A DNA stretch of 32,890 nt from positions 1-32,890 of the forward strand of contig JAQYFP010000078.1 in the NCBI GenBank assembly GCA_028723085.1, in the 5' to 3' direction. Source of the stretch: Erysipelotrichaceae bacterium. Lineage in GTDB: Bacteria > Bacillota_I > Bacilli_A > Erysipelotrichales > Erysipelotrichaceae. The notes below the pieces were generated by a model, which was given only the letters and a program-made list of their open reading frames with translations, was not told where the DNA came from and did no database searches. This document shows positions 1-7,329 of this stretch, piece after piece. A program made the position numbers and the translations under genes. The first letter of the stretch is position 1; every line of letters begins with the position of its first letter.

Positions 1-2
1 AG

Positions 3-26
3 GAGCATAGGATATGCTCGATTTTT
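3..26 (+). terminator. Intrinsic terminator of an upstream gene
   Basis: A 7-bp stem (GAGCATA at 3-9 with TATGCTC at 13-19) and a 3-nt loop are followed by a T run at 22-26. It probably ends a gene lying left of the window. Bases 27-95 show no ORF or motif I can support. Confidence 0.55.
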
Positions 27-95
27 CGTATATATGCAGAAAAATATGTCCAAATTTTTACAATTTTAGAAAATGGTGAAAAATTGGCAAAATAT

Positions 96-136
96 AACCC
101 CTCGAATAAAATAAAACGAGGGGTTTGTCAACAAAC
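96..136 (+). other. Two mutually exclusive hairpins upstream of rpoN
   Basis: AACCCCTCG (96-104) pairs with CGAGGGGTT (117-125) around a 12-nt A-rich loop. The bases at 123-127 (GTTTG) can instead pair with CAAAC at 132-136. The two helices share bases 123-125, so only one can form at a time. It may be a leader fragment or the tail of an upstream transcript. No ligand class is recognised. Confidence 0.3.
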
Positions 137-139
137 TGC

Positions 140-165
140 AGTCTCATTTCGATGAGACTTTTTTT
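140..165 (+). terminator. Strong intrinsic terminator before rpoN
   Basis: A perfect 8-bp stem (AGTCTCAT at 140-147, ATGAGACT at 152-159) with a UUCG-type tetraloop is followed by seven T residues. It lies just before the rpoN start, so either it closes an upstream unit or it attenuates rpoN. Confidence 0.75.
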
Positions 166-167
166 AT

Positions 168-175
168 GGTACACT
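168..175 (+). promoter_or_regulatory. Candidate extended -10 of the rpoN operon
   Basis: TGG-TACACT is an extended -10 type sequence directly after the terminator T run and 9 nt before the ATG at 185. No good -35 is visible; its position would fall in the terminator loop. Confidence 0.35.
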
Positions 176-184
176 GAAAGTAAG

Positions 185-1351
185 ATGAAACCACAATTAA
201 AGATTACACAAACAGTACAAAATCGTAAATTCAATCGCAAAAGAGATACGTTTAATCATATACTTACGATGAATCAAAGTGAACTTTCTTATTATTTGAA
301 ACAAACAAGTTATCAAAATCCGTATTTGATATTTGATTCCAATTCTGAAGTATTTGAAGCTTTAAATCAAAGTGCTCCTAAATTGATTGATGAAATCTTA
401 TTTCAAGTGCATACGCATCCCTTTGATATTGAAGATGATTTAATTGCGTATTTAATATCAAAATTGAATTCTAATGGTTATTTCAAAGAAAACTTAGAAG
501 AAATCATTAATAAATGTTTATTTTCTAAAGAAGACATTATAAATGCGATTAATGTATTACAGACATTGGAACCTATAGGTTGTTTTTGTTTCGATTTGAA
601 AGAATCACTTAAAGTACAATGTGAAATGTCTCAAGAAGCAGAAAGTGAAACAGCATATTTGTTATGTGATTATCTAGAAGAAATTGCCTATAATAAAATT
701 AAAGATATTGAACAAGCACTTAATCTTCCTTTTGATGAAATCATGGAAGGCATTCGTTTTCTAAGACAATTGAATCCTAAACCTGCAAGTAACTATGCCA
801 CAACATCCATTGTGTTAAATCCGGAAGTAAAAATTAGTGTTGAAGATGATACTTTAAAAATAGAGTTATTGAAACAAGATTTTTCACTTTCTTTATTGGA
901 ACAAAATAGTAATAATGAATTATATAATCAGGCAAGTGAAATTATTGCGTGTGTGAATTCACGAAATCAAACGTTATTAAATATTATGCGGGTAGTATGT
1001 CAAATTCAAAAAGAACACTTTTTATTTAATAAACCACTTAAACCATGTACACTTTCACAAGTTTCTAAAACAATGGATTGTCATGTATCAACCATTTCAA
1101 GAGCAATCATGACCAAATCCTTTGAATTTAATCATCGTTATTATCCAATTCGTTCTTTATTTGTTCGTAGTGAACAAGAACTCGTGAAAGATAAAATAAA
1201 AGAGTTGATTGAAAACGAAGATAAGATGAAACCATTGAGTGATGCCAAAATACAATCTTTATTGGAACAAGATCATATTAAAGTTTCAAGAAGAGTTGTC
1301 ACAAAATATAGAGAACAATGTAAGATTCCATCTTACTTAAATAGAAGGTAA
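185..1351 (+). CDS. rpoN: RNA polymerase sigma-54 factor (RpoN), short form
   Basis: Sigma-54 directs RNA polymerase to -24/-12 promoters and needs an AAA+ activator. The N-terminus resembles region I. The core-binding region covers roughly residues 50-260 and an HTH follows near 300-330. The RpoN box, SRRVVTKYRE at residues 368-377, reads the -24 element. I start at ATG 185 (388 aa); the open frame extends back to a TTG at 125, but that runs through the terminator at 140-165. At 388 aa it is shorter than the usual 430-480, with few Gln in region I and no evident acidic region II. It shares an operon with an EIIB and a LevR-type activator, so it may serve mainly this PTS. Confidence 0.93.
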   Translation: MKPQLKITQTVQNRKFNRKRDTFNHILTMNQSELSYYLKQTSYQNPYLIFDSNSEVFEALNQSAPKLIDEILFQVHTHPFDIEDDLIAYLISKLNSNGYFKENLEEIINKCLFSKEDIINAINVLQTLEPIGCFCFDLKESLKVQCEMSQEAESETAYLLCDYLEEIAYNKIKDIEQALNLPFDEIMEGIRFLRQLNPKPASNYATTSIVLNPEVKISVEDDTLKIELLKQDFSLSLLEQNSNNELYNQASEIIACVNSRNQTLLNIMRVVCQIQKEHFLFNKPLKPCTLSQVSKTMDCHVSTISRAIMTKSFEFNHRYYPIRSLFVRSEQELVKDKIKELIENEDKMKPLSDAKIQSLLEQDHIKVSRRVVTKYREQCKIPSYLNRR

Positions 1352-1356
1352 AGAAA

Positions 1357-1860
1357 ATGAATGAGAAAATAAAATTAATTCGTGTTGATAATCGTTTAGT
1401 TCATGGCCAAGTAGGAATGACTTGGACAAGTTTTATTAATATTAATCGTATTGTTGTAGTCAATGATGAAACAATGCAGAATGGGATGGCTAAAAAATTG
1501 ATGTCATCGATTGCTAAGGCTGCTAATGTTCACATTGATTTCACGTCTTTAAAAGGATTTCCTGAATTGTTAGGAGAATACAGTGAACATGAAAAAATAT
1601 TTGTGATTGTCAAAACCATTCATGATGTGCGTGTTTTATTAGAGGAATTAGATGGTAAGGTCAAAGTTAATATTGGTAATATTCATTATGAAAGAGGTCG
1701 CATTCAATTTAATAAGAAAATGTATTTAACACTTGAAGATATTGAAGATTTGATTGTTTTATTAAAACAAGGAAATGATATTTTTTATCAAGATGTTCCA
1801 GGGACTTCTATTGAAAAAATTGAAATGTATAAATTATTAAGAATGAAAAGGGAGATGTAG
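1357..1860 (+). CDS. Mannose/sorbose-family PTS EIIB, regulatory-operon copy
   Basis: This 167-aa protein has the mannose-family EIIB signature RVDNRLVHGQV near its N-terminus. His16 is the predicted phosphorylation site. The gene lies 5 nt after rpoN and 2 nt before the levR-type gene, away from its transport partners. It is a clear paralogue of the EIIB at 4660-5127. Its place between sigma factor and activator suggests a signalling role, passing phosphorylation state to the activator. Something similar is described for EIIB-Mpo and ManR of Listeria. It could equally serve a transporter whose other subunits are elsewhere. Family assignment is firm; the signalling role is inference. Confidence 0.9.
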   Translation: MNEKIKLIRVDNRLVHGQVGMTWTSFININRIVVVNDETMQNGMAKKLMSSIAKAANVHIDFTSLKGFPELLGEYSEHEKIFVIVKTIHDVRVLLEELDGKVKVNIGNIHYERGRIQFNKKMYLTLEDIEDLIVLLKQGNDIFYQDVPGTSIEKIEMYKLLRMKREM

Positions 1861-1862
1861 AA

Positions 1863-4580
1863 ATGGATTTAAAAGAGAGTTTATTGTTGGAATTGGAAAA
1901 AAGAACCAGAGAACATGAGCTAAAAGAAAATGATTTATTTACGGCATCTTCTTTGGCTTCTTTTTTTAAGATGGGTAGAAATACCATTTCACAATATTTA
2001 AACGATTACGTGAAAAATGAAAAAGTTATTAAAGTAAATACCCGTCCAGTTTATTTTTTTCATAAACAAGCACTAGAAGAAAAATATGAAACTAATTTTA
2101 ATGATTGTATATACGATTCTATCGCGAGTTTAAAAATATTGATGATGAAAGACTTTGAAAAAATGATTGGCTACAATGGATCATTAAAAAGTGTAATTAC
2201 GCATTGTAAAGCAGCTATGTCTTATCCAGATAATGGTCTTCCTATTTTAATTTGTGGACCTACGGGAACAGGGAAAAGCATGATTGCCAGTTTAATGTAT
2301 GAATACGCTAGTCATCAAGGCATTCTTAAAAAAGATGCCAAATTTATTTCTGTGAATTGTTCAGAATACGCAGATAATCCAGAATTATTAGTGGATAACT
2401 TATTTGGACATGTCAAAGGAGCTTATACAGGAGCAGATGAAGACCAGGTTGGTTTGATTCAACTTGCCAATGGTGGTGTCTTGTTTTTAGATGAGGTTCA
2501 TTGTTTAAAAGCCGAATGTCAAGAAAAGTTATTTTTATTTATGGATAAAGGGATATTTCATCGTTTAGGAGACAATGAAAAATGGTATCAATCGAATTGT
2601 CGTTTAATCTTTGCGACAACGGAAAACCCAGATCAAGTATTGGTTCACACTTTACTAAGAAGAATTCCGATTGTGGTTCATATTCCTTCTTTAAGTGAAC
2701 GTCCGCAAATTGAAAAAATGGAACTCATTTATACGATGTTGATGAAAGAAAGCTTAAATCTAAATAAGAGTCTTTGTATCTCAAACTATGCGTATAAAAC
2801 GATTTTAAGTTATGACTATAAAGGCAATATTGGTCAACTTCAGAATGTGATTAAGGCAAGTTGTGCGCGAACATTCTTGCATGAAAATAAAGATAATTAT
2901 TGTATTCGTTTATTGGATTTACCGGATTATATGTTTGAATCCATGGATACTAATATTTTAAAGAACTTTGATCAAAATGAAAAAATTGTATCGGTTTTAG
3001 ATTTGAATAAGGAAATTAAATCGGATTCACCTTTAATGGATTTATACGATAATTTATTGAATACGTTTAAGTTATTGGAAAAAGAAGAAGAGACATTGGA
3101 ACAAATTATTGAGCGGTGTAAATTATTGATTCAGAATTTTTTCGATTGGTTATTCTTTAAGAAAAAGAATAGTTTTAAGAGTTCCAATGAAAATTATTTA
3201 TTAAAGATGTTGGATAAAATTTGTTCAATCATCATGAATAAATATTCTTTCACAATGCCCAATACCCAAATAAAAATTTATTCCAAGGTATTTGTGGAAT
3301 ACACTAAGATTGTAACAGATGCACAAATGTGGTATTCCTTCCATGAAGAAGAAGTACAACGGATTTTATCACTGTTACAGGAACAATATCCTCGTGATTA
3401 CTTAATTGCCAATGAATTATTAGAAAATGCGTGTTTAAACTTAGATATTAAAATGGATAAGTTTATGGATGTGATTATGACCATTGAAATGATTAAGACC
3501 CAGAAAGAAGAAAAAGAAAATGTGATGGGCTTAATTTTATGTCATGGATATTCTACAGCAAGTAGTATTGCCGATACTGTGAATCAATTGTTGGGGGAAC
3601 ATATTTTTGATGGAATTGATATGGAATTAAAGATTTCCATTGACCGCATTGCCCAATTAGTGGATGACTATCTTCAACATAAGGAACCTATTCAAGAATT
3701 GATGATTTTAGTAGATATGGGAAGCTTAGAAGGAATTTATAAGCGAATTCGTCTTCCTAAGTGTAATATTGGTATTATTGATATGGTTTCTACTCCAGTT
3801 GCCTTGGAAGTCGGAAATCATATCCAACAAGGACATCTTGTCAAAGATATATTAGAAGAAATAAAGAATAATTTTAATATTTCGACGCGTTTAATTGAAG
3901 AGGCCAAGAAACAAGATGCCATCTTAACTATTTGTGCAACCGGAATTGGGGTTGCCAAAAAGATTAGTGTATTATTAACGAATTCACTTCCAAAACCCAT
4001 TCCGGCTAAGATTATTCCATATGATTATCATTCCATTGTTGAAAATGGAGTAAATGATTCTATTTATTCACAATATAATGTTTTGATGCTTGTAGGAACT
4101 TTAGATCCTAAAGTTGAGGGAACTCCTTTTTTACCACTTGAAAATTTAATTGATAACGATCAAATTCAAGTTCTTGTGGATTATGTTGGCCAATATTTTA
4201 ATGAAGAAGAATTAAGTAAATTTAGACAAAATGTGATGAAAAACTTTGCGCTTTCGAATATTGTGAATCATCTAACGATTTTAAATGCTCAAAAAGTAAT
4301 TGATGATGTAGAAGAATTTGTATTAGAAGCACAAAGATTATTGGATAAGAATATGGATTCAACATCACGATTAGGTTTATATGTGCATGTGGCTTGTTTG
4401 ATTGAAAGATTGATGTTGAAACAAGGAATTGATGAAGTAGAGGGAATGGAAACGTATTCGCTTGAAAATAAGGAACAAATGGATTTGATTCGACAAGCAT
4501 TTAGTGGCGTACAGGAACATTATAGTGTCGAATTACCGGATCCTGAAATCATGTATATCTTAAATTATTTCCAAGAATAG
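1863..4580 (+). CDS. levR: LevR/ManR-type sigma-54 activator with PRD and PTS domains
   Basis: A 905-aa activator. An N-terminal winged HTH covers about residues 20-75. The AAA+ domain (about 95-335) has Walker A GPTGTGKS near 131, the sigma-54-contacting GAYTGA loop at 186-191 and Walker B LFLDE near 208. A first PRD-like region follows (about 430-545). A mannose-type EIIA-like domain has its His in the CHGYSTA motif near 561. An EIIB(Gat)-like domain has its Cys in ICATGIG near 690. The C-terminal PRD is about 800-905, with a conserved His in LYVHVACLIERL. This is the LevR domain order, in which PTS phosphorylation sets activity. The likely target is the sigma-54 promoter right after its stop codon. 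Confidence 0.93.
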   Translation: MDLKESLLLELEKRTREHELKENDLFTASSLASFFKMGRNTISQYLNDYVKNEKVIKVNTRPVYFFHKQALEEKYETNFNDCIYDSIASLKILMMKDFEKMIGYNGSLKSVITHCKAAMSYPDNGLPILICGPTGTGKSMIASLMYEYASHQGILKKDAKFISVNCSEYADNPELLVDNLFGHVKGAYTGADEDQVGLIQLANGGVLFLDEVHCLKAECQEKLFLFMDKGIFHRLGDNEKWYQSNCRLIFATTENPDQVLVHTLLRRIPIVVHIPSLSERPQIEKMELIYTMLMKESLNLNKSLCISNYAYKTILSYDYKGNIGQLQNVIKASCARTFLHENKDNYCIRLLDLPDYMFESMDTNILKNFDQNEKIVSVLDLNKEIKSDSPLMDLYDNLLNTFKLLEKEEETLEQIIERCKLLIQNFFDWLFFKKKNSFKSSNENYLLKMLDKICSIIMNKYSFTMPNTQIKIYSKVFVEYTKIVTDAQMWYSFHEEEVQRILSLLQEQYPRDYLIANELLENACLNLDIKMDKFMDVIMTIEMIKTQKEEKENVMGLILCHGYSTASSIADTVNQLLGEHIFDGIDMELKISIDRIAQLVDDYLQHKEPIQELMILVDMGSLEGIYKRIRLPKCNIGIIDMVSTPVALEVGNHIQQGHLVKDILEEIKNNFNISTRLIEEAKKQDAILTICATGIGVAKKISVLLTNSLPKPIPAKIIPYDYHSIVENGVNDSIYSQYNVLMLVGTLDPKVEGTPFLPLENLIDNDQIQVLVDYVGQYFNEEELSKFRQNVMKNFALSNIVNHLTILNAQKVIDDVEEFVLEAQRLLDKNMDSTSRLGLYVHVACLIERLMLKQGIDEVEGMETYSLENKEQMDLIRQAFSGVQEHYSVELPDPEIMYILNYFQE

Positions 4581-4587
4581 CGTATTT

Positions 4588-4618
4588 ATCGTGTTCGCCA
4601 ATAGCGGGCACGATTTTT
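4588..4618 (+). terminator. levR terminator overlapping a sigma-54 promoter
   Basis: An 11-bp stem (4588-4598 with 4604-4614, two G-U pairs) and a CAATA loop are followed by TTTTT at 4614-4618. The right arm contains the -24 element of the next operon, and the T run is part of the -24/-12 spacer. Confidence 0.7.
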
Positions 4619-4621
4619 GCT
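4607..4621 (+). promoter_or_regulatory. Sigma-54 (-24/-12) promoter of the PTS operon
   Basis: GGCACG-ATTT-TTGCT matches the consensus TGGCACG-N4-TTGCW. The invariant GG (4607-4608) and GC (4619-4620) have the exact 10-nt spacing. Only the first T of the -24 box differs. Transcription should start near 4632, leaving a short leader with AAGGAGAG before ATG 4660. The LevR enhancer site was not identified. Confidence 0.85.
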
Positions 4622-4659
4622 GTAATAATAGGTGAAAAGAGAAAGGAGAGACAAATCTT

Positions 4660-5127
4660 ATGCCCAATATTTTATTAACACGAATTGATAATCGTTTGGT
4701 TCATGGTCAAGTTGGTGTAACTTGGACAACAACCATTGGAGCAAATTTATTATTGGTTGCCAATGATGAAACAGCCAATGATCCGCTTCAACAAAAATTA
4801 ATGGCTGTAACAGCTAAATCAAGTGGTGTAGGAATTCGTTTTTTCACAATTGAAAAAACAGCAGCTATCATAAGTAAAGCTGCCCCAAGTCAAAAAATCT
4901 TTATTATTTGTAAGACACCTAGTGATGTTAGACGTCTAGTAGAAGCTGGTGTTCCTATCAAAAATGTCAATGTAGGAAACATGCATTTTTCAGAAGGAAA
5001 ACGTCAATTAACAGCGAAGGTGTATGTAGACGATAAAGATATGGAAGATCTACATTATTTGGCTAGTCAAGGAATTGAAGTGTATGCACAAGATGTTCCT
5101 GGTGACATAAAAACAATGATTGATTAA
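4660..5127 (+). CDS. Mannose/sorbose-family PTS EIIB, transport copy
   Basis: This 155-aa cytoplasmic EIIB transfers phosphate from EIIA to the incoming sugar. The RIDNRLVHGQV motif puts the active-site His at residue 15. It is first in the sigma-54-driven operon, 17 nt before the EIIC gene, with a good Shine-Dalgarno (AAGGAGAG). No stand-alone EIIA occurs in the operon or the window. The only mannose-type EIIA-like domain seen is inside the regulator. The phosphate donor must therefore be encoded elsewhere, unless the regulator domain serves, which is unlikely. The substrate (mannose, fructose, glucose, sorbose or an amino sugar) cannot be told from sequence. Confidence 0.93.
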   Translation: MPNILLTRIDNRLVHGQVGVTWTTTIGANLLLVANDETANDPLQQKLMAVTAKSSGVGIRFFTIEKTAAIISKAAPSQKIFIICKTPSDVRRLVEAGVPIKNVNVGNMHFSEGKRQLTAKVYVDDKDMEDLHYLASQGIEVYAQDVPGDIKTMID

Positions 5128-5144
5128 AAGCAAGGAGAGAAAGT

Positions 5145-5945
5145 ATGGAAATCACATTATTTCAAGGTTTATTACTTGCGATTATGGCGATAATCGTGGG
5201 TCTTGATTTCTTTTTGGAAGCCTTCTTCTTATTTCGTCCGTTAATTGTTTCAACTTTAACAGGATTGATTTTAGGTGACTTGACTTTAGGATTGAAAGTT
5301 GGGGCCCTAATTGAATTGGCTTTCGCAGGTTTAACACCAGCTGGTGGTACACAGCCACCTAACCCGGTTATGGCTGGTTTGATGGGAACGGTATTAGCTT
5401 ATACAACTGGTTGTACACCAGAACAAGCATTGGCTTTATCTTTACCATTTTCATTTTTAGGACAATATATTATTTTATTCTACTATTCAGCATTCTCATT
5501 CTTTATGGGAAAAGCGGATAAAGCAGCTCAAGAAGCAGATACAACTACCATTCGTAATATCAACTTATTATGTATGTTGATTGTATCTGTTACATATGGA
5601 GTGCTTGCGTTCTTATGTTCATACGTTGCCCAAGGTCCTATGCAAGCCTTTGTTGAATGGTTACCTGCTGTTATTACACATGGACTTGAAGTTGCCGGTG
5701 GTATTTTACCAGCTGTTGGATTTGGTATGTTGTTAAGAGTTATGATGAAAGGAAAATATATTCCTTATTTCATCGCTGGATTCTTAATGGCATGTTATTG
5801 TGAAATGTCAAACTTATTACCAGTTGCTTTACTTGGATTAGTATTCGCTTTAATTGATTACTTTGGAGCTAAACAAAGACAAGAAGAAATCAAAGCAGCT
5901 ATGGAAGAAGGATCTTTAGGAGGTGGACAGGATGTCGGAATCTAA
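5145..5945 (+). CDS. Mannose-family PTS EIIC membrane component
   Basis: A 266-aa polytopic membrane protein of the sorbose/mannose EIIC family. It carries the family pattern of hydrophobic segments and the GxTPAGGTQPPNPVMAG region near residues 62-80. With EIID it forms the sugar-translocating channel. AAGGAGAG precedes the ATG. The 3' end overlaps the EIID start by 14 bp, implying translational coupling. Confidence 0.92.
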   Translation: MEITLFQGLLLAIMAIIVGLDFFLEAFFLFRPLIVSTLTGLILGDLTLGLKVGALIELAFAGLTPAGGTQPPNPVMAGLMGTVLAYTTGCTPEQALALSLPFSFLGQYIILFYYSAFSFFMGKADKAAQEADTTTIRNINLLCMLIVSVTYGVLAFLCSYVAQGPMQAFVEWLPAVITHGLEVAGGILPAVGFGMLLRVMMKGKYIPYFIAGFLMACYCEMSNLLPVALLGLVFALIDYFGAKQRQEEIKAAMEEGSLGGGQDVGI

Positions 5946-6732
5946 TAAAAAACTAACTTCAAAAGATATTACGATGCTTGGAATTCGTTCATCATTCCTA
6001 CAAGCGTCATTTAACTATGAACGTATGCAATCATGTGGATTCACATGGGCTATGTTACCGGCTCTAGAAAAAATTTATGGAGACGATAAAGAAAAATTAA
6101 GTGCAGCAATGCAAGATAACATGGGATTCATCAATACCCATCCAAACTTAGTTGGATTCTTAATGGGATTAATGGTTTCCTTAGAAGAAGGAGGAGCACC
6201 AAGAGAAACAGTTAATGGATTAAAATTAGCGTTATTTGGTCCAATTGCTGGTATTGGAGATGCTATTTTCTGGTTTACTTTATTACCAATTATTGCTGGG
6301 ATTTCTTGTTCCTTTGCCTCACAAGGATCAATTATTGGTCCAATCTTATTCTTTGCGTGCTACTTTGTGATTTGGGTTTTACGTATTGTATGGACTAAAT
6401 TAGGATATACATTAGGAACGAAATCAATTGATATGATTACAGAAAACTCTGATATCATTGCCAATGCCGCTACTATTTTAGGTATTACTGTTATTGGTGC
6501 TTTAATCGCAACATATGTATCAATTAACTTATTACCTGTTATTACCGTAGATGGTGGAATTGAAGTTGCTGTACAATCACAATTCTTTGATATGATTTTC
6601 CCTAACATTTTACCAATGTTAGTAACACTATTGTTCTTCTACTTATTGAAGAAAAAACAAGTGAGCCCAATTGTTTTAATTGTTGGTGTCATCATCGTTT
6701 CGATTCTTTGTTCTTGGATCGGATTATTGTAA
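5932..6732 (+). CDS. Mannose-family PTS EIID membrane component
   Basis: A 266-aa EIID subunit that partners EIIC in the mannose-type permease. Its long cytoplasmic N-terminus includes the typical SFLQASFNYERMQ segment. A GPIAGIGDAIFW motif and C-terminal membrane helices follow. I take ATG 5932 because AGGAGG sits 8 nt upstream; an in-frame GTG at 5923 would overlap that site. It is the last gene of the sigma-54 operon and is followed by a bidirectional terminator. Confidence 0.93.
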   Translation: MSESNKKLTSKDITMLGIRSSFLQASFNYERMQSCGFTWAMLPALEKIYGDDKEKLSAAMQDNMGFINTHPNLVGFLMGLMVSLEEGGAPRETVNGLKLALFGPIAGIGDAIFWFTLLPIIAGISCSFASQGSIIGPILFFACYFVIWVLRIVWTKLGYTLGTKSIDMITENSDIIANAATILGITVIGALIATYVSINLLPVITVDGGIEVAVQSQFFDMIFPNILPMLVTLLFFYLLKKKQVSPIVLIVGVIIVSILCSWIGLL

Positions 6733-6763
6733 AAAAAAGATAATAATATTATTTCTCCAATTC

Positions 6764-6795
6764 AAAAAATGAGATGGTTGTCCATCTCATTTTTT
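6764..6795. terminator. Bidirectional terminator between EIID and rhomboid genes
   Basis: ATGAGATGG (6769-6777) pairs with CCATCTCAT (6782-6790) around TTGT. A run of A on the left and T on the right makes it work on both strands. The stop codon of the minus-strand rhomboid gene lies in the right arm. Confidence 0.82.
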
Positions 6796-7329
6796 CATGC
6801 CAAAATAAGCTCCACAAAAACCTCCGGCAATATGTGTTAGTTGTGAAATTGAATCTTGTTCAAAGATAGCACTATAAATTTCTTTTCCAATAAAGAACAC
6901 AAACACTAAAATTAAAGTTAAAGGAATTTCTTTGTGTCGTACACTTGTAATACTTGAAACCACAATCATCATAAAGACAATGCCACTGGCTCCACATAAA
7001 GCTTGATTCGAAAATAATAATGTATTTAGTAAAGATCCAATTAAAGCCGTAATCAAAATCATTTTTAATAATTTTTTAGAACCATATTTTTCTTCAATCA
7101 TAGGACCTAATAATAAAATAAAAGTCATATTACTTGTCAAATGTGACAAATCCGCATGTCCGAGTATATATGAAAACAAGCGAATATATGTAAATGGATC
7201 GGTTAAGCTTGAACGATATGTCACAAAATAGGGCATTAATTTATTGTTGGATACAGCATTTAAAACAAGGACAAGGCAACAAGCTAATACAAAACCAACG
7301 GTAACAGGGGCATTGTTTTTAATTTTCAT
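6787..7329 (-). CDS. Rhomboid-family intramembrane serine protease
   Basis: A compact 180-aa polytopic protein that would cleave membrane-spanning substrates. It shows the rhomboid hallmarks: GHADLSHLTSN early in the fold, a GASG motif with predicted catalytic Ser115, and catalytic His166 in the C-terminal THIAGG motif. Length fits a minimal six-helix core with no extra soluble domain. The gene overlaps the 3' end of pepF by 11 bp and is probably co-translated with it. Substrates are unknown. Confidence 0.88.
   Translation of the reverse strand: MKIKNNAPVTVGFVLACCLVLVLNAVSNNKLMPYFVTYRSSLTDPFTYIRLFSYILGHADLSHLTSNMTFILLLGPMIEEKYGSKKLLKMILITALIGSLLNTLLFSNQALCGASGIVFMMIVVSSITSVRHKEIPLTLILVFVFFIGKEIYSAIFEQDSISQLTHIAGGFCGAYFGMKK

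Noticed and set aside
125-184. TTG start giving a 20-residue longer RpoN
   Set aside because: It would place the terminator at 140-165 inside the coding region and has no Shine-Dalgarno; family similarity begins after ATG 185.
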